DNA of 64,000 nt from Bacillus salipaludis (GCF_004358205.1 NZ_SMYO01000003.1:496001-560000), one strand, 5' to 3'; positions 52,627 through 62,446 are shown, counted from the stretch's first letter. Numbers and translations: made by a program. The notes: generated by a model not told the origin, from the letters alone.

Positions 52627-53151
52627 ATGGCACAAAATGTAAAAAAACAAGAACAAGAACAAGTTCGTATTGGAGAATCACTTTTTAACACATGGGTAAA
52701 TAGTTTGGACAGAGTTACCAATGCACAGAAGGATTTGGAAGAATTATTTCTGCAATCCCTTGAAAAACAAAAATCAACTCTAGAAAAAATGACTGACGAT
52801 GTTACTCTTATTCAAGAAGAACAAAAGAAATTATTTAATGAACTAAGAGAAAATGCAAAGCTAAACTTGCAAAAGAACTTTGGTCCTTCAGCAGGTCAAG
52901 TTTATGAACAGTGGAATACTCAATTGGATGAAGTTTCAAACCGCACCTTACAATTAATCGAAACTCCATACAAAGAAAGTTTAAAATTGATTAATCAGTC
53001 TCAAGAACGTTTCCAAGAAACTATTAAAAATGGAATTTCTCAACAACAAAAAGTTCGTGATGAAATTACAGAACAAATCAAAGCATCCCAAAAAGTTCTT
53101 TTTGATATTTTTGAAACAAATTCAAAAGCTGCTTTTGCTCTTTTTAAGTAG
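52627..53151 (+). CDS. phaP: Phasin
   Basis: A 174-residue helical, Gln/Lys/Glu-rich protein that coats PHB granules. It has no membrane segment or cysteine, and reads as amphipathic helices (SLDRVTNAQKDLEELFLQSLEKQ; SQERFQETIKNGISQQQKVRDEI split). GGGAGGG lies upstream of the ATG at 52627; a longer frame start is rejected. It follows phaQ by 72 bp and is probably co-transcribed, with a strong terminator behind. Confidence 0.9.
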   Translation: MAQNVKKQEQEQVRIGESLFNTWVNSLDRVTNAQKDLEELFLQSLEKQKSTLEKMTDDVTLIQEEQKKLFNELRENAKLNLQKNFGPSAGQVYEQWNTQLDEVSNRTLQLIETPYKESLKLINQSQERFQETIKNGISQQQKVRDEITEQIKASQKVLFDIFETNSKAAFALFK

Positions 53152-53158
53152 AAATAGT

Positions 53159-53190
53159 AGAACAGAGGAATTTCCTCTGTTCTTTTTTAT
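53159..53190 (+). terminator. Terminator after phaP
   Basis: AGAACAGAGG, AATTT, CCTCTGTTCT and TTTTT. A 10-bp perfect stem. Confidence 0.9.
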
Positions 53191-53339
53191 TGATTTCAGG
53201 AATAGTATGAATATTGAAAATTGTGTTGACTTGCCACGGTTGCAATTCCTGTATTTTTAAATAACCCTTATTTGACATGACCTTTTAGAAAAACAACAGT
53301 TTGTCAGCAAATGAAATTTTAACTAGAGGTGGGGAAATT

Positions 53340-54074
53340 TTGAAATTTACTGGAAAAGTTGTTTTAATTACTGGGGGCGCACAGGGTATAGGAAAGGAAA
53401 CAGCAAGGCAATTTCTTCAAGATGGAGCAAGTGTTGTCATCTGTGATTACAATGAATCTTCAGGCAGGGAAGCTCTTGAAGAACTTCAGTCTGAGAATGT
53501 TACCTTTTTTAAAGTTGATGTAACAGACAGTTCTCAGATTCAGGATATGGTTCAATCTACAATGGCAAAGCACGGGCGAATTGATGTGTTAATTAATAAT
53601 GCAGGGATAACGATGGATGGTTTTCTTACAAAAATGAAAGAAACCGATTGGGAAAAAGTTATAAGTGTGAATTTATCTGGGGTTTTTAAGTGCACAAAGG
53701 CCGTTGCCCCTATTATGCTTAACCAGGGGTCCGGAGTCATCCTGAACGCATCCTCAGTAGTGGGGTTATACGGCAATATCGGTCAAACAAACTACGCAGC
53801 AACAAAAGCCGGCGTAATTGGCTTAACAAAGAGCTGGGCAAAAGAGTTCGGTCCTAAGGGAATTCGAGTAAATGCGGTTGCTCCTGGTTTTATTGAAACC
53901 GGCATGACAGCAGCAGTACCAGACAAGGTTCTAAACTTCATGAAGGAAAAAACCCCTCTTAGAAAAATTGGAAAACCCGAAGATATTGCTTCAGCCTATT
54001 TGTTTTTAGCCTCTGATCAAGCAGGTTACATTAATGGAACAATTTTAAGTGTTGATGGCGGATTAGTCATATAA
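53340..54074 (+). CDS. SDR family 3-oxoacyl-ACP/CoA reductase (FabG/PhaB-like)
   Basis: A 244-residue short-chain dehydrogenase with TGGAQGIGKET (about 11-21), NNAGITMDG, NASSVVGLYGNIGQTNYAATKAG (catalytic Ser, Tyr, Lys) and a C-terminal VDGGLVI. It starts at TTG with GAGGTGGGG 5 nt upstream. It resembles PhaB and FabG. It is monocistronic within the pha region, so it may be a second acetoacetyl-CoA reductase or a 3-hydroxyacyl-CoA-specific enzyme. Exact substrate open. Confidence 0.85.
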   Translation: MKFTGKVVLITGGAQGIGKETARQFLQDGASVVICDYNESSGREALEELQSENVTFFKVDVTDSSQIQDMVQSTMAKHGRIDVLINNAGITMDGFLTKMKETDWEKVISVNLSGVFKCTKAVAPIMLNQGSGVILNASSVVGLYGNIGQTNYAATKAGVIGLTKSWAKEFGPKGIRVNAVAPGFIETGMTAAVPDKVLNFMKEKTPLRKIGKPEDIASAYLFLASDQAGYINGTILSVDGGLVI

Positions 54075-54409
54075 GTAAACGTTAGCAAATACGTTATCCT
54101 TTCCCATAGAGGTAAATAATCCTGGAGAAACAATTAAATGTTTCTCCTTTTCTTTGATTGAAAAACCCTGATATTTTTCGACAATTTTTAACAAAGTTCC
54201 CTATTATTCTATAAAGTTCATTTTTAACTAAATTCTAGTTCCATTTCAATAAAGAGTTGCTTTACCCCCATCCATAAATAAAATGAATGAATCTTCATTT
54301 ATAAGAAAACGCTAAATTTGTCGAATAATAATTCAAAAAATTGTGGTATTTTTACTGTATTATTTTAAGGGGGAATTGATAATACATAAATTTTTTGGGA
54401 GGAAATAAA
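54075..54409. other. Intergenic region between SDR and phaA
   Basis: About 335 bp. Contains a cre-like match with one mismatch at 54074-54087 (AGTAAACGTTAGCA), the SDR terminator and the phaA promoter. No small gene is seen. Confidence 0.5.
54124..54155 (+). terminator. Terminator after the SDR gene
   Basis: GGAGAAACA, ATTAAA, TGTTTCTCC and a T-rich tract. A 9-bp perfect stem. Confidence 0.88.
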
Positions 54410-55597
54410 ATGGCAATCAATGAAGTTGTAATTGTAAGTGCAGTAAGAACAGCAATTGGAAGTTTTCTTGGGGGCTTAAAAAACGTCCCAGTCACTCAAT
54501 TAGGTGCGACTGTAATCAAAGAAGCCATCCAAAAAGCAGGAATTAGTGCAAATGATGTTGATGAAGTCATCATGGGGAACGTACTACAAGCAGGAGCTGG
54601 CCAAAATCCGGCGAGACAAGCTTCCCTTGCAGCAGGAGTTCCGCAAGAAGCACCAGCTACAACCATTAATAAAGTCTGTGGATCAGGATTAAAAGCTGTT
54701 CACCTAGCAACACAAGCAATTCTTGCAGGAGATGCCGAGATTGTTGTTGCGGGCGGAATGGAAAACATGAGTCAAGCTCCTTACCTTTTAAAAGGCGGAC
54801 GCGATGGATTTAAAATGGGCGACCAGAAAGTTGTCGACAGTATGATTGCAGACGGCTTATGGTGTGCTGAAAATAACTACCATATGGGAATTACTGCAGA
54901 AAACCTTGCTGAGAAATATGAAATCTCTCGTCAAGAACAAGATGAATTTTCAGCTGCAAGCCAACAAAAAGCACAGGCAGCCATTGAATCCAACCGTTTT
55001 GCCGATGAAATTGTTCCTGTAGAAATTCCTGGACGTAAAGGTCAAGTAACAATCTTTAGTCAAGATGAGTTCCCTCGATTTGGAACAACTGCTGACAGCT
55101 TAGGAAAACTTCGCCCGGCCTTCAAAAAAGATGGTACAGTTACTGCGGGTAATGCATCAGGAATTAATGATGGTGCAGCAGCATTCGTTGTAATGAGTCG
55201 TAAAAAGGCGGAAGAATTAGGTCTTAAGCCATTGGTATCGATTAAAGCCAATGCAACAGCTGGCGTGGACCCAAGTATTATGGGGATTGGTCCTGTACCA
55301 GCTGTCAAAAAAGCGCTTGATAAAGCAACTATTTCATTAGAAGAGATCGATTTAATTGAAGCAAACGAAGCATTTGCTGCTCAGTCAATCGCTGTAGACC
55401 GTGAGCTTCAATTTAACAAAGAAAAATTGAATGTAAATGGCGGAGCAATTGCCCTTGGTCACCCAATCGGTGCCAGCGGAGCAAGAATCCTTGTTTCTTT
55501 AATTCATGAAATGAAGAAAAGAGAAAACCGCTATGGTTTAGCAACACTTTGTGTTGGCGGCGGTCAAGGCGTAGCCACTATCGTCGAAAATATTTAA
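54410..55597 (+). CDS. phaA: Acetyl-CoA C-acetyltransferase
   Basis: Condenses two acetyl-CoA to acetoacetyl-CoA, the first step to PHB, and works in reverse in ketone-body and leucine breakdown. The 395 residues hold the acyl-enzyme cysteine in [18 protein letters not shown] (about 85-102), [11 protein letters not shown] and the second cysteine in [10 protein letters not shown] start at 54410, with GGGAGG 7 nt upstream. It lies between the pha and sco/yng genes, where both pathways need it. Confidence 0.93.
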   Translation: MAINEVVIVSAVRTAIGSFLGGLKNVPVTQLGATVIKEAIQKAGISANDVDEVIMGNVLQAGAGQNPARQASLAAGVPQEAPATTINKVCGSGLKAVHLATQAILAGDAEIVVAGGMENMSQAPYLLKGGRDGFKMGDQKVVDSMIADGLWCAENNYHMGITAENLAEKYEISRQEQDEFSAASQQKAQAAIESNRFADEIVPVEIPGRKGQVTIFSQDEFPRFGTTADSLGKLRPAFKKDGTVTAGNASGINDGAAAFVVMSRKKAEELGLKPLVSIKANATAGVDPSIMGIGPVPAVKKALDKATISLEEIDLIEANEAFAAQSIAVDRELQFNKEKLNVNGGAIALGHPIGASGARILVSLIHEMKKRENRYGLATLCVGGGQGVATIVENI

Positions 55598-55612
55598 TCC
55601 TAAAATGAAATC

Positions 55613-55650
55613 AAAACGAGACTTCCGATAAGGAGTCTCGTTTTTTATTT
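55613..55650 (+). terminator. Terminator after phaA
   Basis: AAAACGAGACT, a 10-nt loop, AGTCTCGTTTT and further T residues. Confidence 0.9.
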
Positions 55651-55735
55651 TTAAGAAAATTTTAAAAAAAATTCAAAAATCTGCCACGAACTTTCCTTCT
55701 ATTTTTAATCAAATGGGACTATAAATAAATTAAAG

Positions 55736-55784
55736 GGTTAAACCTTTCTTAGCCCTAACCTATTAAGAAAGGAGGTCTTTAACC
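55736..55784 (+). promoter_or_regulatory. Structured leader that masks the ribosome binding site of the 66-aa gene
   Basis: GGTTAA (55736-55741) can pair with TTAACC (55779-55784), and CCTTTCTTA (55743-55751) pairs perfectly with TAAGAAAGG (55764-55772), with a 12-nt loop. The Shine-Dalgarno AAAGGAGGT is partly in this stem. Such a two-tier stem directly before a start codon suggests control of translation. Confidence 0.55.
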
Positions 55785-55985
55785 ATGTCAATGGCTGATT
55801 TTGATGATATTTATCAAATTTGTTGCAACTTTGATCCGACTGAAAAATCGAAAAGTATGAGAAAAGTTGAAGTAAATCAGTTAGCGACTGAAGTAATTCC
55901 GGATTCAAGATTAACATGTTCGGAAAATTGGTGGGAGATTGTCGAGAAAGATATTCTTGAAGAAGAGATAACCGTATTCGTATAA
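55785..55985 (+). CDS. Small acidic hypothetical protein (66 aa)
   Basis: A 66-residue frame starting ATG with AAAGGAGGT 8 nt upstream, the strongest type of ribosome binding site in the window. It is acidic (DFDDIYQICCNFDP, IVEKDILEEEITVFV) with three cysteines, two of them adjacent. It has no membrane segment. I do not recognise a family. The leader folds over the site and a hairpin follows, so it is probably a regulated single gene. Confidence 0.65.
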   Translation: MSMADFDDIYQICCNFDPTEKSKSMRKVEVNQLATEVIPDSRLTCSENWWEIVEKDILEEEITVFV

Positions 55986-56032
55986 AAACCATTAGAAACG
56001 GCAGGTACATCGAATGAATGATCTATGCACTT

Positions 56033-56073
56033 AATCCCTTGTTTAATCCATTCCTGGAAATAAACAAGGGATT
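56033..56073 (+). terminator. Hairpin after the 66-aa gene
   Basis: AATCCCTTGTTTA and TAAACAAGGGATT form a 13-bp perfect stem with a 15-nt loop. The following T content is modest. Confidence 0.65.
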
Positions 56074-56154
56074 TCATTATGAATGATTACATAGGGTCAG
56101 TCTCCTCTTCCAAGTTTCGCTTTAAACAGGCGGCGGGTTACTGACCCTTCCTAC

Positions 56155-56805
56155 TTATTTAATCATTAATTCCTGACTTACAATGAAAGCTGCTTCTGTG
56201 TTTTTGTCTACGTCCTCAACTGTTATGCCAGGCTGTGTTTCGACAAGAACCATTCCTTCCGGTGTAAAATCAAATACAGCCAAATCTGTAATTAAACGGT
56301 GTACCACTTGTTTTCCTGTTAATGGAAGAGTACAGGATTTTTTAATTTTAGATTCCCCGTTTTTATTAGCATGTTCCATAACGACGACAACCCGTTTTGC
56401 CCCATTTACTAAGTCCATGGCGCCGCCCATACCTTTTATCATTTTTCCTGGAATCATCCAGTTAGCTAAATCTCCTTGTTCTGAAACTTCCATACCTCCC
56501 AGGATGGCGAGATCGATGTGTCCGCCTCGAATCATGGCAAAAGATTCAGCACTATCAAAAAAAGAGGCTCCTCTAACAGCAGTTACGGTTTCCTTTCCAG
56601 CATTAATTAGGTCAGGATCTTCATTGCCCACGAAAGGATAGGGTCCGATCCCTAATAACCCATTTTCTGATTGAAGCAAAACATTATACCCACTTGGAAT
56701 TTCATTGGCAATCAAGGTGGGTATTCCAATACCAAGATTGACATTCATTCCGTCTTGAATCTCCTGAACAGCCCTTTTCACTATCAACGACCGTGCATTA
56801 CTCAT
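56155..56805 (-). CDS. scoB: 3-oxoacid CoA-transferase subunit B
   Basis: The B chain of succinyl-CoA:3-oxoacid CoA-transferase, which activates acetoacetate to acetoacetyl-CoA. In 216 residues [12 protein letters not shown] (about 21-32) and the active-site glutamate in [13 protein letters not shown] (about 45-57) are visible, with [14 protein letters not shown] near 116. It is downstream of scoA by 26 bp and is the last gene of the operon. Confidence 0.92.
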   Translation of the reverse strand: MSNARSLIVKRAVQEIQDGMNVNLGIGIPTLIANEIPSGYNVLLQSENGLLGIGPYPFVGNEDPDLINAGKETVTAVRGASFFDSAESFAMIRGGHIDLAILGGMEVSEQGDLANWMIPGKMIKGMGGAMDLVNGAKRVVVVMEHANKNGESKIKKSCTLPLTGKQVVHRLITDLAVFDFTPEGMVLVETQPGITVEDVDKNTEAAFIVSQELMIK

Positions 56806-56831
56806 AGAATATCCTCCTTCCTTTTATTGAA

Positions 56832-57533
56832 CTAAACGTGGACAACTGTCCGCCTTTCAATCCTTTTTTCATAGTTTTCACCAAGCAGCAACCGTTGTAC
56901 ATAAATTCCAGGGGTATGAATTTCATCCGGGTTTAACTCCCCGGCTTCCTTTATCTCCTCTACCTCTGCGATTGTGACCTTGCCAGCCATTGCCGCTAGC
57001 GGATTAAAGTTACGTGCTGTTTTTTGATAGATTAGATTGCCTAATGGATCTGCTTTCCATGCTTTTACAAGAGCAAAATCCCCAACGATACCCTCTTCTA
57101 AAATATAAGTTTTACCGTTAAAAACCTTATGTTCCTTCCCTTCGGCTATCGCTGTTCCTACACCTGTTGCAGTATAGAAAGCAGGAATTCCTGCACCGCC
57201 TGCACGGATTCTTTCAGCTAGTGTCCCTTGTGGAACGAGCTCTACTTCTAGTTCTCCGCTTAAAAACTGCTGTTCAAAAATCTTGTTTTCACCCACGTAG
57301 GAGGAAATCATTTTCTTAATTTGCTTGTTAGCTAGTAAAAGACCTAGTCCCCAATCATCAACGCCACAATTATTGCTGACTATGGTTAAATCCTTTGTAC
57401 CTTTATCCCGTAAAGCCATGATGGCTTTTTCAGGAATTCCGCACAATCCGAAGCCTCCAACAATTATGGTCGCTCCATCCGGAATATCTTGGACCGCTTG
57501 TGTAAAAGAGTCTACGATTTTACCCTTATTCAA
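56832..57533 (-). CDS. scoA: 3-oxoacid CoA-transferase subunit A
   Basis: The A chain of the same transferase, 233 residues, with the CoA-binding [16 protein letters not shown] (about 23-38) and [15 protein letters not shown]. It starts at TTG with AAAGGAGG 8 nt upstream. It lies 37 bp after the carboxyltransferase gene. Acetoacetate released by HMG-CoA lyase in the same operon would be its substrate. Confidence 0.92.
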   Translation of the reverse strand: MNKGKIVDSFTQAVQDIPDGATIIVGGFGLCGIPEKAIMALRDKGTKDLTIVSNNCGVDDWGLGLLLANKQIKKMISSYVGENKIFEQQFLSGELEVELVPQGTLAERIRAGGAGIPAFYTATGVGTAIAEGKEHKVFNGKTYILEEGIVGDFALVKAWKADPLGNLIYQKTARNFNPLAAMAGKVTIAEVEEIKEAGELNPDEIHTPGIYVQRLLLGENYEKRIERRTVVHV

Positions 57534-57570
57534 AGAAATAACCTCCTTTTAAATAGATTTCTATTAAAAT

Positions 57571-59115
57571 CTATACTGGATAGACTGCATGTTTTCGTTC
57601 AGAGAATTGAGTATACTTTGAAGCATACGCTTCAAAACGATTAACCAGTTCCTTACGTAAAGCGTTTCCTGGGATAATGCCGTCAATGATCATCTCAGAA
57701 GCAAGGCGGTAAATATCAATGTCCTCTTTATATTCTTCACGTTTTTGCTGAATAAAGGCAGCCTTCTCGGAATCTTGCAATTGTTCAATTTTATTGGAAT
57801 AGACAGCATTTACTGCAGCCTCTGGTCCCATTACGGCAATTTGGGCCGTTGGTAAAGCAAGGCAGCAATCCGGTTCAAATGCAGGGCCTGCCATTGCATA
57901 AAGACCTGCACCGTAGGCTTTACGGACAATGACAGAAATTTTTGGCACCGTCGCTTCCGCCATCGCCGAGATCATTTTTGCCCCATGGCGGATGATGCCT
58001 GCGCGCTCCACCTTTGTCCCAATCATAAAACCAGGAACATCTACAAGGAAAAGAATCGGGATATGGAATGCATCACATAGATTAATAAATTTTGCTGCTT
58101 TATCGGCCGTATCGTGGAACAATACTCCGCCTTTCACTCGCGGCTGATTGGCAATAATACCGACTGGTTTTCCATTCATACGGGAAAGGCCGGTGATTAA
58201 TTCAGCAGCAAAAAGCTTCTTAATTTCAAAAAAAGATCCTTCATCAATGATGCGGTCGATTAAATCATACATATTAAAAGGTGAATTTTGGTTTGTTGGA
58301 ATCAGGTCTTCGATTGTTTTTTCAAATGACTTAGGCGGTAATGTCACTTTGGTCGGCGGCTTTTCTGAGAAATTTGCGGGAAAATAAGAAAGGTATTTTC
58401 GGGCCATTTCAAGCGCTTCCTCTTCGGTTTTCGCCAAAACATCACCGCAGCCTGAAATCGAACAGTGCATCCGCGCACCGCCCATTTCCTCAAGCGTTAC
58501 TTTCTCACCGATGACCATTTCCGCCATCCGTGGTGACCCTAGATACATAGAAGCATTTTTATCGACCATGACCACGATGTCACAAAATGCCGGGATATAC
58601 GCTCCACCCGCTGCAGATGGTCCAAACAGCACACAGACCTGTGGTATTTTCCCGGATAATTTCACCTGATTATAGAAAATCCGTCCTGCTCCGCGGCGTC
58701 CTGGAAACATTTCTACCTGATCGGTAATCCGAGCTCCTGCGGAATCGACGAGATAAATTAATGGAACTCTCAGTTTTTCAGCAGTTTCTTGAATACGTAT
58801 GATTTTTTCAACCGTCCGTGCCCCCCAGGAGCCTGCCTTGATTGTCGAATCGTTCGCCATAACACAAACAACTTGTCCGTTTATTTTTCCGATCACTGTT
58901 ACGACACCATCCGCTGGAAGATCTTCTGCCATGCAATTGGCAAATGCTGCATCCTCCAAGACAAAATCTTGGTCAAACAAAAGCTTTAAGCGGTCACGAA
59001 CAAAGAGTTTTCCCTGCTCGCTATTTTTTTCGTGGTATTTTGCGGCACCGCCTTTATAAATCTTTTCAAGGCGTTCTTGTAATGTAAGATTCTCTGAATG
59101 AACTTCTGTAGTCAT
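57571..59115 (-). CDS. yngE: Acyl-CoA carboxylase carboxyltransferase subunit (YngE/MccB-like)
   Basis: The 514-residue biotin-dependent carboxyltransferase that carries both carboxybiotin and acyl-CoA domains. GARTVEKIIRIQETAEKL, FGPSAAGGAYIPAFCD, the VDVPGFMIGTKVERAGIIRHGAK loop and YGAGLYAMAGPAFEPD are typical of the PccB/MccB family. With biotin carboxylase and a separate BCCP in the same operon and with HMG-CoA lyase and enoyl-CoA hydratase as neighbours, methylcrotonyl-CoA is the best-supported substrate. Confidence 0.88.
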   Translation of the reverse strand: MTTEVHSENLTLQERLEKIYKGGAAKYHEKNSEQGKLFVRDRLKLLFDQDFVLEDAAFANCMAEDLPADGVVTVIGKINGQVVCVMANDSTIKAGSWGARTVEKIIRIQETAEKLRVPLIYLVDSAGARITDQVEMFPGRRGAGRIFYNQVKLSGKIPQVCVLFGPSAAGGAYIPAFCDIVVMVDKNASMYLGSPRMAEMVIGEKVTLEEMGGARMHCSISGCGDVLAKTEEEALEMARKYLSYFPANFSEKPPTKVTLPPKSFEKTIEDLIPTNQNSPFNMYDLIDRIIDEGSFFEIKKLFAAELITGLSRMNGKPVGIIANQPRVKGGVLFHDTADKAAKFINLCDAFHIPILFLVDVPGFMIGTKVERAGIIRHGAKMISAMAEATVPKISVIVRKAYGAGLYAMAGPAFEPDCCLALPTAQIAVMGPEAAVNAVYSNKIEQLQDSEKAAFIQQKREEYKEDIDIYRLASEMIIDGIIPGNALRKELVNRFEAYASKYTQFSERKHAVYPV

Positions 59116-59136
59116 GAAGTGATCCTCCCTCTCATG

Positions 59137-59919
59137 TTACTCCCCTTTGTAGACAGGTTTCCGCTTTTCTTTAAAAGCCTGAAGTCCTTCCAAACGATCC
59201 TTTGTTGGGATTGTGACCTCGTAGGCATTTTGTTCGATGGCAAGCCCTGTCGCTAATTCCACATCGTATCCTTTATCAATGGAAAATTTAGCCTGCCGAA
59301 CAGCAATTGGACCATTCTTAACAATTTGTGCTGCGATTTCCAGTACCTTGTCTAACAATGATTCCGGCCGTTCTACAAACTCAACCAAGCCAATTTCCTT
59401 TGCTTCTCGTGCATCAATACGTCTAGCCGTAAAAATAAGCTCTTTTGCCCTACCTTTTCCTACGAGCCTTGGGAGGCGTTGTGTACCGCCTGCACCAGGG
59501 ATAATTCCGAGTGAAGTCTCGGTCAGTCCGAATTTTGCTGTTTCTGAAGCAACACGAATATCACAGGCCAAGGCTAATTCCGTTCCCCCGCCGAATGCCG
59601 CACCATTTACAGCAGCAATCACAGGTTGTGGTAATGTTTCCAAGCTGTTGACGCACTCCCTAATCAAGGAAACAGTTTTCTTAACCATCTGCGCATCCAT
59701 TTCAGCTCGTTCCTTTAAATCAGCTCCGGCACAAAATGCTTTTTCTCCTGCCCCGGTTACGACTAAACAACGGATTGAAGGGTCAAATTTACAAGTATCG
59801 ATTACATTTTTAAATTCTTCCAGAAGCTTGATTGAAAGTGCATTAGCCGCATTAGGACGATTTAAGGTAATCACAACAATACCGTCTTCTCGTGTTAAAA
59901 CCTGTAAAACCTGATCCAT
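59137..59919 (-). CDS. yngF: Enoyl-CoA hydratase, probable methylglutaconyl-CoA hydratase
   Basis: A 260-residue crotonase-fold enzyme with both catalytic glutamates (AAFGGGTELALACD and GLTETSLGIIPGAGG). It lies between HMG-CoA lyase and the carboxyltransferase, so 3-methylglutaconyl-CoA to HMG-CoA is the likely reaction. The start at 59919 has GAGGTG 6 nt upstream, and only one base separates it from the HMG-CoA lyase stop codon. Confidence 0.86.
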   Translation of the reverse strand: MDQVLQVLTREDGIVVITLNRPNAANALSIKLLEEFKNVIDTCKFDPSIRCLVVTGAGEKAFCAGADLKERAEMDAQMVKKTVSLIRECVNSLETLPQPVIAAVNGAAFGGGTELALACDIRVASETAKFGLTETSLGIIPGAGGTQRLPRLVGKGRAKELIFTARRIDAREAKEIGLVEFVERPESLLDKVLEIAAQIVKNGPIAVRQAKFSIDKGYDVELATGLAIEQNAYEVTIPTKDRLEGLQAFKEKRKPVYKGE

Positions 59920-59920
59920 A

Positions 59921-60832
59921 TCACTCACCTCTTTCATTGGTCAAGCATGCTTGAAGATTTCGGCTAGGTAAACTTCTTCCGATTTTTTCTTGAATAAAGC
60001 GTCCTGCTCCCAGTAGTTTTTCTAAGTTGACGCCTGTATTAATTCCCATATTGCCCAGCATGTACAAAACATCTTCCGTCGCTACATTACCTGAAGCACC
60101 CGGTGCATAGGGACAGCCGCCTAATCCACCCGTAGAAGCGTCATAGGTGGTAATGCCCATGTCTAATGCTGCTAAAATATTTGCTGCGGCTGTACCGTGT
60201 GTATCATGAAAGTGCAGTGCTAATTTTTCAATCGGGAATCGTTTTAAAAGGACATTTAACATCTCTTGAACCTGCTTAGGATTTGCCACGCCAATGGTAT
60301 CTCCGAGTGACAGTTCTTGAATGCCCATCTCAAATAAATGCTCTGATACCCGAATTACGTTATCAATCGAGACCTGGCCTTCATAGGGGCAGCCAAAAAC
60401 AGTTGAAACATAGCCGCGAACAGATTTTCCTGCCGACAAAGTTTCCTTTACGACCTCTTCCAAAATGGGAAAGGTATCAGCAATTGATTTGTTAATATTT
60501 TTTTGATTGTGTGTTTCACTGGCTGACATAAACACAGCCATTTCATCAACATTTCCTTCTAAGGCCTTCTCCAGCCCCCGCCGATTTGGGACGAGAGCCG
60601 TATACGTGACACCTGGCATGCGCTCAATACCTTTTGCTACTTCCAATGAATCGGCCAATGCCGGAATCCACTTTGGATTGACAAAAGAGGTAATTTCAAT
60701 AGATTGAAGGCCCGTTCGGGACAATTGATTAATCCAGTTAATTTTATCCTCTGTGGAAAGAAAGGACTGCTCGTTTTGCAGCCCATCTCTTGGTCCTACT
60801 TCCTTAATGGTTACATTTATGGGCCAGTTCAT
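59921..60832 (-). CDS. yngG: Hydroxymethylglutaryl-CoA lyase
   Basis: Cleaves HMG-CoA to acetoacetate and acetyl-CoA. The 303-residue TIM barrel has the metal/substrate motifs EVGPRDGLQNE (about 10-20), LHFHDTHGTAAANILAAL and GLGGCPYAPGASGNVATED with the catalytic cysteine. The ATG at 60832 has AAGGGAG 8 nt upstream; the GTG two codons earlier is too close to that site. Confidence 0.93.
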   Translation of the reverse strand: MNWPINVTIKEVGPRDGLQNEQSFLSTEDKINWINQLSRTGLQSIEITSFVNPKWIPALADSLEVAKGIERMPGVTYTALVPNRRGLEKALEGNVDEMAVFMSASETHNQKNINKSIADTFPILEEVVKETLSAGKSVRGYVSTVFGCPYEGQVSIDNVIRVSEHLFEMGIQELSLGDTIGVANPKQVQEMLNVLLKRFPIEKLALHFHDTHGTAAANILAALDMGITTYDASTGGLGGCPYAPGASGNVATEDVLYMLGNMGINTGVNLEKLLGAGRFIQEKIGRSLPSRNLQACLTNERGE

Positions 60833-60853
60833 GCTCACATCTCCCTTGAAGGT

Positions 60854-61066
60854 TTATTCTATTTCGATTAAAACATCTTCTTCATTCACAAAGTCGCCTT
60901 CATTTACTTTTACTTCCTTAACCGTGCCACTAACTTCAGCCGTAATCGGAATCTCCATCTTCATCGATTCCAAAATGATCACATCCTGCCCTTCCTCAAC
61001 CTTATCACCCGGTTGAACTAATACCTTCCATACATTTCCTGCCATCACTGCAACAATTTTATTCAT
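60854..61066 (-). CDS. yngHB: Free-standing biotin carboxyl carrier (BCCP-like) protein
   Basis: A 70-residue biotinyl/lipoyl domain only, with the modified lysine K36 in the ESMKMEIP motif and typical hairpin GNVWKVLVQPGDKVEEGQDV. It is encoded between the biotin carboxylase and HMG-CoA lyase genes, with GGGAGGG before its ATG. It carries CO2 from the carboxylase to the YngE-like transferase. Confidence 0.93.
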   Translation of the reverse strand: MNKIVAVMAGNVWKVLVQPGDKVEEGQDVIILESMKMEIPITAEVSGTVKEVKVNEGDFVNEEDVLIEIE

Positions 61067-61084
61067 TAATTAACCCTCCCTGTG

Positions 61085-62446
61085 TTATTTCGTGACTGTT
61101 TTTTTATTTTCTTGCAGATACTTTTCAACAAAATTTGTGGTCGTATCACCGGAAACGAAGGAATCGTGCTCCACTACTTTTTGAAGCATCGGGATATTGG
61201 TTTTAATCCCTTCCACCACATAGTGGGATAGAGCATCCTTTAAGATTTCAATCGCCTCATTGCGATCCGTTCCCTTCACAACAAGTTTGGCAATCATAGG
61301 ATCATAAAATGGGGTCACGACCGACTGCTCGCTCACACCCAATTCATGACGGATGCCAAGACCTTCCGGTAACACAAATTTGGTAATTTTCCCTGGAGAT
61401 GGGAAGAAGGTTTTTGGATCTTCCGCATAGATTCGGACCTCAATCGCATGCCCATTACGCTTGATCTCCGATTGTTTAAAGCGTAATGTGTCTCCCCATG
61501 CAATTTGAAGCTGCTCAGCAACTAAATCTATTCCCGTTATTTCTTCCGTCACGGGATGTTCCACCTGCAGCCTTGTATTTACTTCTAAAAAGTAAAAGTT
61601 TTTATTCTCATCCACTAAAAATTCAATCGTGCCGGCATTTTTATAACCAATCGATTTGGCCGCCTTTACAGCTGCTTCCCCCATCTTACTGCGAGTCTCT
61701 TCATCTAAAAATGGGGATGGTGCTTCTTCGACGACTTTCTGATGACGCCGTTGAATGGAACATTCTCGTTCCCATAAATAAACAGTGTTTCCCTCTCCAT
61801 CAGCAAGAATTTGAATTTCAATATGCCTAGGATTTTCCACATATTTTTCAATAAACATTTCTCCGTTACCAAAGAAACTAACGGCACGTTTCTGATTTCC
61901 CTCAAATGCTTTTCTAATTTCATCCTCGCCTCGGACGATCTGCATACCAATGCCTCCGCCGCCTGCTGAAGCCTTTAACATCACCGGATATCCGATTCTC
62001 TTTGCCGTTTCCACCGCTTCTTCGACATCGGCTAAGGGCGATGTAATTCCTGGAACAACTGGAACTCCCGCCAGCTCCATTAGCTTTCTAGCTTCAATTT
62101 TACTGCCCATTTTGGAGATAACCTCTGGAGACGGTCCAATAAAAACAAGACCTTCCTCCTCACACCTGCGGGCAAATTCAGCATTCTCTGAAAGCAGTCC
62201 GTATCCAGGGTGAATGCCCTCTGCGCCTGACGTATGTGCGATTTCAATAATTTTATCGATATTAAGATAACTTTCGGAGACCTTTGCTGGACCAAGTAAA
62301 TAAGCTTCGTCCGCTGCCGTCACATGAAGAGCGTCCTTATCCGCTTCGGAATAAACCGCAACCGTTTGTATTCCCAATGCTTTACACGTTCGGATCACAC
62401 GTCTGGCAATTTCACCGCGGTTGGCAATTAATACTTTTTTGAACAT
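61085..62446 (-). CDS. yngH: Acyl-CoA carboxylase biotin carboxylase subunit
   Basis: Carboxylates biotin on the BCCP with ATP and bicarbonate. In 453 residues KVLIANRGEIARRVIRTCKAL opens the N-domain (given as KVLIANRGEIARRVIRT), the ATP-grasp glycine-rich loop is KASAGGGGIGM near 159-169, and FLEVNTRLQVEHPVTEEITG is the catalytic stretch near 285-304. It lies 18 bp before the BCCP gene. Confidence 0.92.
   Translation of the reverse strand: MFKKVLIANRGEIARRVIRTCKALGIQTVAVYSEADKDALHVTAADEAYLLGPAKVSESYLNIDKIIEIAHTSGAEGIHPGYGLLSENAEFARRCEEEGLVFIGPSPEVISKMGSKIEARKLMELAGVPVVPGITSPLADVEEAVETAKRIGYPVMLKASAGGGGIGMQIVRGEDEIRKAFEGNQKRAVSFFGNGEMFIEKYVENPRHIEIQILADGEGNTVYLWERECSIQRRHQKVVEEAPSPFLDEETRSKMGEAAVKAAKSIGYKNAGTIEFLVDENKNFYFLEVNTRLQVEHPVTEEITGIDLVAEQLQIAWGDTLRFKQSEIKRNGHAIEVRIYAEDPKTFFPSPGKITKFVLPEGLGIRHELGVSEQSVVTPFYDPMIAKLVVKGTDRNEAIEILKDALSHYVVEGIKTNIPMLQKVVEHDSFVSGDTTTNFVEKYLQENKKTVTK

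Noticed and set aside
54074..54087. cre-like AGTAAACGTTAGCA after the SDR gene
   Set aside because: It begins at the SDR stop and lies before a terminator, far from the phaA start. Position makes a role unlikely.
55738..56010. 90-residue minus-strand frame over the 66-aa gene
   Set aside because: The plus-strand gene has a strong ribosome binding site and structured leader. The opposite frame has neither.
56093..56148. AGGGTCAGT / ACTGACCCT stem after scoB as a terminator
   Set aside because: The loop is 38 nt and no T-tract follows, so it is too weak to call.
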